The notes under the pieces were generated by a model. That model was not told where the DNA came from and did no database searches. It saw only the letters and a program-made list of their open reading frames with translations. From Lascolabacillus massiliensis (GTDB lineage: Bacteria > Bacteroidota > Bacteroidia > Bacteroidales > Dysgonomonadaceae), in contig NZ_CTEJ01000002.1 in assembly GCF_001282625.1 (NCBI RefSeq), positions 1,056,501-1,120,500 of the forward strand: a stretch of 64,000 nucleotides of DNA. The letters run 5' to 3'. The position numbers and the translations under genes are program-made. The first letter of the stretch is position 1. Every line of letters starts with the position of its first letter. This document shows positions 8,394 to 15,557 of this stretch, in pieces.

Positions 8394-8436
8394 AAAAAAA
8401 CATATTCTAAAACTATGTTTTATAATATGTTTTTTT
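8394..8436. terminator. 43-base symmetric AT-rich hairpin
   Basis: The outer arms (8394-8406 and 8424-8436) are perfectly complementary over 13 bases: seven A then CATATT, and the mirror AATATG then seven T. After a single C/T mismatch, inner arms TAAAAC/GTTTTA pair over 6 bases around a TAT loop. The A-run and T-run would allow termination on either strand. It ends 2 bases before a promoter -33 box. Confidence 0.55.
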
Positions 8437-8438
8437 AT

Positions 8439-8469
8439 TTTGCTCATTCAAAATAGTGGCCTATCTTTG
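8439..8469 (+). promoter_or_regulatory. Promoter upstream of the GH88 gene / putative small RNA
   Basis: TTTG (8439-8442) and TATCTTTG (8462-8469) are 19 bases apart, an exact match to the Bacteroidota consensus. The predicted start is near 8476, about 108 bases before the GH88 ATG. Confidence 0.75.
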
Positions 8470-8527
8470 TATCGATAACCTAAAACAATCTTTTTTACCT
8501 TAATGCTAATATCACGTTAACCAGTAC

Positions 8528-8563
8528 AAAAGGGGCCTTCTCGATCGAGGTGGCCTCTTTTTT
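8528..8563 (+). terminator. Terminator-like hairpin in the GH88 leader
   Basis: AAAAGGGGCC (8528-8537) pairs with GGCCTCTTTT (8552-8561) over 10 bases with one G-U pair. An inner CTC/GAG (8540-8542 with 8547-8549) extends the stem, and the 3' arm merges into a T6 run. It would end a transcript from the 8439-8469 promoter at about 88 bases, or act as an attenuator for the GH88-gntP genes. Confidence 0.65.
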
Positions 8564-8583
8564 AATTTTAAAAACATTTATAT

Positions 8584-9786
8584 ATGAAAAATTTATTAAC
8601 TCTGTTACACTTTACAGTCTTATTAGTTTTCATAGTATCATGCTCTTCAAACCAGCATAATGATGAGAACGATACCAGTTTTATTGGAGAAAATGTCTCA
8701 TTTTCTGCAAATCAGTACTCTTTAATGATTGATAAGATTGAAGATTTTGCAAATTTAGTGAATCCTAAATCTATTATTGACGGTGAGATGAAGTATATAC
8801 CTGCAACAGAATGGACATCAGGGTTTTTTCCAGGAAGTCTTTGGTATCTTTATGAGTTGACAGGTGATGAAAAATGGAAACCATTGGCAATTAAATATAC
8901 CGAAGCCCTGGATTCTATTCAATATTATACAGGAAACCATGATGTGGGATTTATGATCTATTGCAGCTATGGCAATGGTCTTAGACTTACAGGTAACGAA
9001 GCCTACAAGAATGTAATAATTAATGCTGCGAAATCACTTTCTACCCGATACAAACCTGCTGCAGGTATAATACAATCCTGGAATGCAAATAAATCCAATG
9101 ATTGGCTGTGTCCGGTAATAATAGATAATATGATGAACCTGGAACTGCTGTTTGAAGCTACAAAACTTTCAGGTGACTCAACATTTCATAATATTGCGAT
9201 AAACCATGCAAACACTACTATTAAAAATCATTACAGACCTGATTACAGTACATGGCATGTAATCGATTACGACACAAATGATGGGAGCGTCAGGCACAGA
9301 AATACCCATCAAGGATTCTCTGACGAAAGCACATGGTCTCGTGGTCAGATCTGGGGTGTTTACGGATTTGTTATCTGTTATCGAGAAACTGGTAATCCTG
9401 TATATCTTGAGCAGGCTATCAAAAGTGCAGAATATGTTCTCAACCACCCTAACTATCCTGAAGACGGTGTTCCTTATTGGGATATAAGTGCCGATGATAT
9501 CACTGACACCTATCGCGATGCATCAGCCGGAGCTATTTTAGCTTCAGCTTTATATGAATTGTCAACGTTCTCAAACGATAGAGATTATAAGTCAATTGCT
9601 GATAATATAATTACTACACTGTCAGGACCTGAATATCGTGCTGAACTAGGTGAAAATGGAGATTTTATTTTAATGCACTCCGTTGGAAGTCTTCCTCACA
9701 ACTCCGAGGTTGATGTGCCTCTGAATTATGCAGATTATTATTATCTTGAGGCTTTGAAAAGAAAAAAAGAGCTCGAGAACAAATAA
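8584..9786 (+). CDS. GH88-family unsaturated glucuronyl hydrolase lipoprotein
   Basis: GH88 enzymes remove the 4,5-unsaturated uronic acid left at the end of oligosaccharides by polysaccharide lyases. The 400-residue protein has a lipoprotein signal (LVFIVSC, Cys20), so it is probably tethered to a membrane facing the periplasm or surface. The (alpha/alpha)6-barrel motifs are visible: WTSGFFPGSLWYLYELTG, HDVGF with the likely catalytic Asp120, IIDNMMN with the second catalytic Asp181, and STWSRGQIWGVYG. The length is normal for the family. A GntP permease follows after 32 bases, which suggests uptake of the released sugar acid. The promoter and terminator-like hairpin upstream point to controlled expression. 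The substrate (glycosaminoglycan or plant polymer) cannot be read from the sequence. Confidence 0.88.
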   Translation: MKNLLTLLHFTVLLVFIVSCSSNQHNDENDTSFIGENVSFSANQYSLMIDKIEDFANLVNPKSIIDGEMKYIPATEWTSGFFPGSLWYLYELTGDEKWKPLAIKYTEALDSIQYYTGNHDVGFMIYCSYGNGLRLTGNEAYKNVIINAAKSLSTRYKPAAGIIQSWNANKSNDWLCPVIIDNMMNLELLFEATKLSGDSTFHNIAINHANTTIKNHYRPDYSTWHVIDYDTNDGSVRHRNTHQGFSDESTWSRGQIWGVYGFVICYRETGNPVYLEQAIKSAEYVLNHPNYPEDGVPYWDISADDITDTYRDASAGAILASALYELSTFSNDRDYKSIADNIITTLSGPEYRAELGENGDFILMHSVGSLPHNSEVDVPLNYADYYYLEALKRKKELENK

Positions 9787-9818
9787 TAGTACATAAACTC
9801 TAAGTTATAAGCACAGTT

Positions 9819-11177
9819 ATGACAACTCTGACAATAGTGCTGATAATTGTTTCTGCAGTGTTTCTACTGCTATTCATGGTGCTGAAACTAAAGATAAGTG
9901 CCTTTATATCACTACTGCTCATTGCAATATATGTAGGTATCCTAACCGGTATGCCACTCAGTGCCATAACCAGATCAATTCAGGAAGGGATGGGCAGTAC
10001 GTTGGGATTCGTAGCAACTGTTGTAGGACTTGGTGCAATCTTCGGCCAGATGCTTGAAAGTTCGGGAGGTGCGGAATCTATGGCACACTATCTCATAAAT
10101 AAATTTGGGAAGGATCGCGCTCCATGGGCTATGGTCATTACAGGCTTTCTTGTAGGTATTCCTGTATTTTTTGATGTTGGATTTATTATTATTGTACCAA
10201 TTGTATACGCTCTTGCACGCGACACAAAAAAATCATTGCTATATTATGCAATTCCACTTCTCGCCGGTTTAGCTGTAACACATAGCTTTATACCTCCAAC
10301 ACCGGGACCCGTAGCTGTCGCTGACATTATTAATGCCCAACTTGGCTGGGTAATTCTTTTGGGGTTTATTATAGGATTACCTACCGCAATTATTGCCGGT
10401 CCTGTATTTGGAAAGTTTATATCTAAAAAGATCCACCTGGAACATAATTACGTATTTGAGGAAACTCAACTGGAATTCGACTCTAAAAAATATCCCTCTT
10501 TCAGTTCAATTGCCATAATAATTTCAGTACCACTCATTCTAATTCTATTAAATACATTTACAACTGTAGCAGTTGCAAATGAGGTGATAAGTAAATCGAT
10601 CTGGACAGACATTATTGAATTTTTAGGCCACCCTTTCTCTGCATTAATAATAGCTACATTAATAGCGATCTATTTTCTTTGTCTAAAAAGAGGTATGGAT
10701 AAGCAGAAGATACTAACACTCAGCACCAAGGCATTGGGCCCCGCAGGAATTATTATCCTTATTACAGGAGCAGGCGGGGTACTTAAGCAGGTATTGATAG
10801 ATAGCGGAATAGGACAAATGATGGCTGAATCGATGGTAAATTCACCATTACCTCCAATACTACTTGCATGGATGATTTCAGCTGCTGTAAGAGTAACTCA
10901 AGGTTCAGCTACTGTAGCAATGATTACTGCAGCAAGTCTTGTAGCACCTTTAATTTCTGAATTCGCCCTAAGCGATCCTCAAAGGGCATTAATAGTACTC
11001 TCAATTTCATCTGGAGCAACATTACTGTCACATGTAAATGACAGTGGCTTCTGGCTTGTAGGAAAATATCTGGGAATGAATGAAAAACAGACATTGCAGA
11101 GCTGGACAGTAATGGAATCAATAATAGCTTTTTGCGGACTTGGTTTTACTCTTTTAGCAAGCCTGTTTTTTAATTAA
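9819..11177 (+). CDS. GntP-family gluconate/sugar-acid permease
   Basis: The 452-residue inner-membrane protein has about 12-14 hydrophobic helices and the GntP hallmark FIPPTPGPVAVADIINAQLG around residues 155-175. It also has GFLVGIPVFFDVGFIII and the C-terminal HVNDSGFWLVGKYLGM. The family imports gluconate, gluconate-like or other small sugar acids with protons. It lies 32 bases after the GH88 gene on the same strand and is probably co-transcribed, which makes a uronate-derived acid a plausible substrate. No gluconate kinase or uronate isomerase is nearby, so the catabolic enzymes must lie elsewhere. Confidence 0.9.
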   Translation: MTTLTIVLIIVSAVFLLLFMVLKLKISAFISLLLIAIYVGILTGMPLSAITRSIQEGMGSTLGFVATVVGLGAIFGQMLESSGGAESMAHYLINKFGKDRAPWAMVITGFLVGIPVFFDVGFIIIVPIVYALARDTKKSLLYYAIPLLAGLAVTHSFIPPTPGPVAVADIINAQLGWVILLGFIIGLPTAIIAGPVFGKFISKKIHLEHNYVFEETQLEFDSKKYPSFSSIAIIISVPLILILLNTFTTVAVANEVISKSIWTDIIEFLGHPFSALIIATLIAIYFLCLKRGMDKQKILTLSTKALGPAGIIILITGAGGVLKQVLIDSGIGQMMAESMVNSPLPPILLAWMISAAVRVTQGSATVAMITAASLVAPLISEFALSDPQRALIVLSISSGATLLSHVNDSGFWLVGKYLGMNEKQTLQSWTVMESIIAFCGLGFTLLASLFFN

Positions 11178-11293
11178 AAAACAGTTCTCATTAATCTTCT
11201 TAATTATTACTCAATTTGTAAACAGTTGGTGCTGATAAACTGTTATAGCTCTGTCTGTAAAATTTTTGCTGTAAATTAGAATGTCCAACTTTT

Positions 11294-12508
11294 ATGAATA
11301 ACAACTGGAAGAGAACCTTTACAATTATCTGGAGTGGCCAGTTTTTTTCTATTTTAACCAGCAGTCTAGTTAATTTTGCAATTATCATTTGGCTAAGTCT
11401 GCAAACGGGATCAGCCGAAATATTAGCTTTTGCTGCAATTGCCGGTATGCTTCCTCAAACTGTAATCGGACCGTTTACGGGAGCGCTTATCGACCGATGG
11501 AACCGTAAGAGAATAATGATGCTGGCTGACACTTTCATTGCTCTTTGTACACTTATACTTGCACTCCTCTTCTGGTTCGACAAAGCAGAACTGTGGCACA
11601 TATTTGCATTATTAGCACTCAGATCTGTGGGATCTTCATTTCATATGCCGGCAATGCAAGCCTCTGTACCGCTACTGGCTCCTTCCGACCAGTTAACCCG
11701 TATAGCTGGAATAAACCAGATAATAGCATCTGTGAGTCAGATAGCCGGTCCGGCATTAGGAGCAATGATGATTACAATATGGGATATAGAGTATGTACTT
11801 ATTTTTGATGTTGCAGGAGCATTAATCGCTGTATCCTCTCTCTTTTTCGTAAATATTCCGAATCCTGAGAAAACAGAAAACAGCGAGCGTCACTTCTTAA
11901 AAGAGATGAAAGAAGGAGCAATGGTTGTATTAAGAAACAAAGGACTAAGTCTTGTCTTTCTTTACTCAATTATAATACTTTTCTTTATTATACCAATTAG
12001 TGTACTTTTCCCTCTCATGACATTAGATTATTTCAACGGAACAGAGTTTCAGGCTGGGGTTATAGAAGCAGTGTGGAGTGTTGGAGCACTTGCAGGTGGT
12101 GCAATTATGGGAGTTAAAGTTTATAAAGTAAATCGTGTTGGATTAATTAACTGGACCTACATCCTCTTAGGTATGGCTTTCATGGGGTCAGGAATCTTAT
12201 CTCCAAACGGTTATATATGGTTTGCCATATTGACCTGCATAAGTGGAATAGCAGGAGCTGTTTACAATTCAGCATTTACCGGATTGGTACAAAATAAAAT
12301 AGATCCAGCTGCACTTGGAAGAGTATTCTCTACATTTTATGCTGTAGCACTTATACCATCGATGATCGGTCTGATTGGGATTGGTTTCATTGCAGATACA
12401 ATAGGCCTGAACACATCTTTTATTATTTCAGGATTGGTGATTATTTTAACCGGGGTTATTGCATTTTTCACTAAACCGGCAATGAAATTAGATAAAATAG
12501 ATATCTAA
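11294..12508 (+). CDS. MFS transporter (EntS/MFS_3-like)
   Basis: The 404-residue protein has 12 predicted membrane helices and the MFS motif A in the loop after helix 2 (GALIDRWNRKR, residues 63-73). The Q-x-x-I-x-S-V-S-Q-x-A-G-P-A-LG pattern in helix 5 is typical of drug/siderophore exporters of the MFS_3 type. The substrate is unknown; export of a small molecule is more likely than sugar uptake. It starts 116 bases after gntP. A small inverted repeat (AACAGTT/AACTGTT, 11221-11244) lies in that gap, so it may have its own control. It ends at a terminator-like hairpin at 12522-12560. Confidence 0.85.
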   Translation: MNNNWKRTFTIIWSGQFFSILTSSLVNFAIIIWLSLQTGSAEILAFAAIAGMLPQTVIGPFTGALIDRWNRKRIMMLADTFIALCTLILALLFWFDKAELWHIFALLALRSVGSSFHMPAMQASVPLLAPSDQLTRIAGINQIIASVSQIAGPALGAMMITIWDIEYVLIFDVAGALIAVSSLFFVNIPNPEKTENSERHFLKEMKEGAMVVLRNKGLSLVFLYSIIILFFIIPISVLFPLMTLDYFNGTEFQAGVIEAVWSVGALAGGAIMGVKVYKVNRVGLINWTYILLGMAFMGSGILSPNGYIWFAILTCISGIAGAVYNSAFTGLVQNKIDPAALGRVFSTFYAVALIPSMIGLIGIGFIADTIGLNTSFIISGLVIILTGVIAFFTKPAMKLDKIDI

Positions 12509-12521
12509 TATATATTTAAAT

Positions 12522-12560
12522 TTAAGACCTGAGAACAAAGTTTTTACCCTCAGGTCTTAA
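12522..12560. terminator. Bidirectional terminator-like hairpin
   Basis: TTAAGACCTGAG (12522-12533) and CTCAGGTCTTAA (12549-12560) are perfectly complementary over 12 bases with a 15-base loop. It lies between the convergent MFS gene and the lipoprotein gene ending at 12590. T-runs on either side are poor, so it may stop both transcripts weakly or protect 3' ends. Confidence 0.6.
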
Positions 12561-12589
12561 TCAATTAATAGAACAAGTAACTAACTATA

Positions 12590-13273
12590 TTACATATCTT
12601 CAGGCATACCGGTATATCTGTATCCTCCTATAACATATGTTTCTTCCATTTCAGGATTAGGAACAGCTGAAGTAAACTTCCATGCATATTCGGGCACTTC
12701 GGGATCTGCCCTTAAAGCCACGGGTACTTCATAGCTGGTGAAAGTAGCTGCACCACTATAAAGTCTGATTTTCATATAAATGCTGTCAGCTTGATTGCCA
12801 CCTGGGGTTGTAGCAGCTTTAGGTAAAATTTTACCTTCAAGAATCGCCGCTTTTATATACCATTGTTCCTCTTCAGTATAAGTTTGACCTGCAGCTGTTG
12901 GAACAACAGATGGTACATCTTCAGTTGAATGAATATTTTCAGGAAGTTGCGCAAAATCTTCAGTTACAGATTTAAAAGAAGAGGCATTACCTGTAAATAC
13001 AAATTTGCTTTTCAGAGGAAAGATTAATCCATGATCATCAATCCAAACGTTATTTTGAATGTTTTCCGCTGTATTGTAAATCTGTATTTCATAACCTTCA
13101 TAATCAATATATGTATCAGACATATCTTCTGACATAAGTTTGAAAACAAATCTACCGCTGTACTCAAATGTCTCACTGTACCAGTTATCCAGCTCCTCCT
13201 GACAGGATGTAAACATACAGAGCAAACATACAGCACTAATTATATAAGCTAATTTCTTCATAATATATTTCAT
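12590..13273 (-). CDS. Small lipoprotein of SusCD module 1, possibly lipid-binding-domain family
   Basis: The 227-residue protein has a lipoprotein signal (LLCMFTSC) and then a strand-rich domain (GRFVFKLMSEDM, YEIQIYNTAENIQNNVWI, KSKFVFTG). This resembles the small 'lipid-binding putative hydrolase' lipoproteins that follow SusD genes in Bacteroidales; that match is from memory of the pattern and is tentative. The start at 13273 overlaps the stop of the upstream gene by one base (TAATG). An internal ATG at 13261 (MKKLAYIISAV) is equally possible. It is the last gene of the SusC1-SusD1-lipoprotein-lipoprotein run. No enzyme motif is visible. Confidence 0.65.
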   Translation of the reverse strand: MKYIMKKLAYIISAVCLLCMFTSCQEELDNWYSETFEYSGRFVFKLMSEDMSDTYIDYEGYEIQIYNTAENIQNNVWIDDHGLIFPLKSKFVFTGNASSFKSVTEDFAQLPENIHSTEDVPSVVPTAAGQTYTEEEQWYIKAAILEGKILPKAATTPGGNQADSIYMKIRLYSGAATFTSYEVPVALRADPEVPEYAWKFTSAVPNPEMEETYVIGGYRYTGMPEDM

Positions 13274-13992
13274 TATTGTTTTGTTGCAATTATATTAAAA
13301 TCATATGACAGTGCATACTGAGCTGTGTAGGTAAGAGTCTTTGTTTCCGGAGAATAACTGCCATTTACAACATCATCAAGTCCATCCCCCCATCCGGCTA
13401 TTCTACTATCAACCAGTGTAATGGTAAGATCATCATTAAGTAAAAAATTACCTGTCATGGCGTATGTGGCACCATATCCTCTTCCCACCTCATAATAACC
13501 ACCAATAAAATCAGAAGTATAAAACTTACCAGGTGATACCTGATAAATCAGGATAGTGGGTTCAGAAGAAAACTCGCTTGAACCTGCTGATCCTGGTCCT
13601 GAACCAAATGATGTACGGCTGCTTGACTTAGATACTTTATACAATCCGGATTCTAGTGGAGATGGTGTTGGGTCGTAAACAACAACCTTACGTGTTACAT
13701 TTTTTGCAAAACCATCTACATTTACAGCGCTATATGTTATATTATACAACCCTGCTTTATTAGTATCAACACTTCCGGATACTTTCACATCACCTGATAC
13801 ATCTTCACCTTCTTGAATTGCAGTCCAACCCGGCTCATCATATGATCCTCCAAGTTGAGTAAATTCTACAGGGTTTCCTTTTAAAGTGAGATCCACATAA
13901 TAGGTGACTCTGGATATTCCCTCTGTTTCTTTTTCGCATGAGAAAAAGATTAAAGCGGAAATTAAAATCAAACTATATTTAAATTTTTTCAT
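13273..13992 (-). CDS. Lipoprotein with Ig-like (BT_2262/DUF5011-type) domain, SusCD module 1
   Basis: The 239-residue protein has a lipoprotein signal (ILISALIFFSC). It has an Ig-like domain at about 25-108, where GGSYDEPGWTAIQEGEDVSG and LYNITYSAVNVDGFAKNVTRKVVVYD match the pattern of bacterial DUF5011/HYR-like sandwiches. A second Ser/Gly-rich strand domain (about 115-239) ends IIATKQ. Similar proteins sit after SusD in Bacteroidales uptake loci, where they are thought to bind substrate at the cell surface. It lies 28 bases after susD1 and is translationally linked to the next gene. Confidence 0.7.
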   Translation of the reverse strand: MKKFKYSLILISALIFFSCEKETEGISRVTYYVDLTLKGNPVEFTQLGGSYDEPGWTAIQEGEDVSGDVKVSGSVDTNKAGLYNITYSAVNVDGFAKNVTRKVVVYDPTPSPLESGLYKVSKSSSRTSFGSGPGSAGSSEFSSEPTILIYQVSPGKFYTSDFIGGYYEVGRGYGATYAMTGNFLLNDDLTITLVDSRIAGWGDGLDDVVNGSYSPETKTLTYTAQYALSYDFNIIATKQ

Positions 13993-14020
13993 ATCTTCTT
14001 AATTAATTATCAGGTAAATA

Positions 14021-15535
14021 CTATTTCCCAATCTTCATATTCCACCATACTTTCTCGCCAACATTTGCTTTTTGAGAAGGTGCATTATTATTCCTGAATA
14101 AATAGGAAGTTGGATATAAAGGAGATGCAGGTAAATTCCCATTAAGAAGAGCTCTTCCTTTCACTGAGATCGTGAGATCTCCTACCGGAAAATTGTTAAA
14201 TGCAAACTGCCTGTTAGCTTCTATATCGATATCATTTACTGATGGATACTTTGTCCTGTTCCTTTCAAGGAATGATTCAATATGCTGATAATTAGCATTT
14301 GCAACCCACTTCTGCATTGCAATCTGTTTAATATTTTGTTCAACAGTTCCATTTGTCCATGCAGCATAACCACCATCTTCAATTATACTTGTATCACTAA
14401 TACCGTGCTGACTTAGAGATGCTATTACCCCTGCATCATAAAATTCCTTTGCCTGTGCATTTTGTGCAGCGCGTGCATATACTTCAGCAATATAAAAATT
14501 AACCTCCCAGTCAGACATTATCATTAAGTCCATATTACCTGAGAAAATTACAGTTGCATAAGCTTCATTTGCATCATTTGTACCATTACCATCTGAGTCC
14601 TCTTTAGAATCAAAATCACCATAGAAAGCACCTTTTGTTCCATTGAACAATTTGCTAAGTCGGGGATCATCATTCACACTCAAATAATCGATAAAGTTCT
14701 TTGCAGCTATAACATTTGTTGAAAAATAGTTAGCACCTCCAGCCTGAAACTCTCTCATAGGATGACGTTTTCCTTCCATTGCATCATTCCACACTGATCC
14801 GGAAATTTTTGCGCTTGTAGTCAGCAAATCAGCGCTCTGAATAAAACTCAATACAGAAGAGTTATTATAACCGGGAGTTTCTGACAGACGGATCATCAAC
14901 TTCAATTTAAGAGAATTAGCAAAACGATACCACTGATCCAGATCACCTTCAAATATAAAATCCGATTCAGGAGAGATTGAAGAGCCGCTTAAGTCAGTTT
15001 CCAGCAATGCATTAATACGCAACATTAAATCTTCATAGATGGCAGCACCTGTATCCTGCTTAGGATGTAATATTCCTTCATCCACTTTCAAAGCTTCAAA
15101 ATATGGCATATCACCCCACACATCTGTTATAATTTGCCATGTGAAGATTGATAATGCCTCAGCTACGAAATAGTAGCCTTTATTTTCATCTTCAGCCGAC
15201 ATTGTTTTTATACGCTTAAGGTCATTCATCGGTTCTCTCATCAGAGACTGATAAGCAGTATTAAACTCCTGAGGAAGATACTCAGTAAGAGATTTAAACT
15301 GAGATGCTGTATATGATTGTGTCCAATACTCAACCCAAAATGCTCCACCGAAACCAAAATCCCAACCCATTAGATTATTGCCAATACCAACCTGGGCAGC
15401 CGGAAGCAATACTTTTGCATCAGGGATCTCCTCAAGTGCATTCGGGTCGTGGTTTACATCCAACCAGTCATTGCAACTTGACGAAGCAAGCAACATAAAC
15501 AGGACTGATATTATTATTAATATTTTATTTTTCAT
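14021..15535 (-). CDS. SusD-like outer-membrane lipoprotein 1 (SusD_RagB type 2)
   Basis: SusD proteins form the lid over the SusC channel and capture substrate at the cell surface. The 504-residue protein has a lipoprotein signal (MLLASSSC, Cys21) followed by NDWLDVNHDPNA, the usual SusD start. Helical repeats follow, with the typical WQIITDVWGDMPYFEA and the end YPTSYLFRNNN. The ALEEIPDAKVLLPAAQ start resembles the SusD-like_2 subfamily, unlike modules 2 and 3. It lies 22 bases after susC1 in the same operon. The substrate cannot be told from sequence; RagB-like members import peptides and others glycans. Confidence 0.92.
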   Translation of the reverse strand: MKNKILIIISVLFMLLASSSCNDWLDVNHDPNALEEIPDAKVLLPAAQVGIGNNLMGWDFGFGGAFWVEYWTQSYTASQFKSLTEYLPQEFNTAYQSLMREPMNDLKRIKTMSAEDENKGYYFVAEALSIFTWQIITDVWGDMPYFEALKVDEGILHPKQDTGAAIYEDLMLRINALLETDLSGSSISPESDFIFEGDLDQWYRFANSLKLKLMIRLSETPGYNNSSVLSFIQSADLLTTSAKISGSVWNDAMEGKRHPMREFQAGGANYFSTNVIAAKNFIDYLSVNDDPRLSKLFNGTKGAFYGDFDSKEDSDGNGTNDANEAYATVIFSGNMDLMIMSDWEVNFYIAEVYARAAQNAQAKEFYDAGVIASLSQHGISDTSIIEDGGYAAWTNGTVEQNIKQIAMQKWVANANYQHIESFLERNRTKYPSVNDIDIEANRQFAFNNFPVGDLTISVKGRALLNGNLPASPLYPTSYLFRNNNAPSQKANVGEKVWWNMKIGK

Positions 15536-15557
15536 ATTTTCTGATATTTACTAATTA

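Larger units (their letters stand above)
8334..8583. other. Non-coding interval before the GH88 gene
   Basis: About 250 bases hold no protein gene but three ordered signals: a 43-base symmetric hairpin (8394-8436), a full-consensus promoter (8439-8469) and a strong terminator-like hairpin (8528-8563), the last only 20 bases before the next ATG. A five-codon reading frame (M-L-I-S-R, 8503-8520) sits between promoter and terminator. This could be a small RNA gene or an attenuated leader. Confidence 0.6.
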
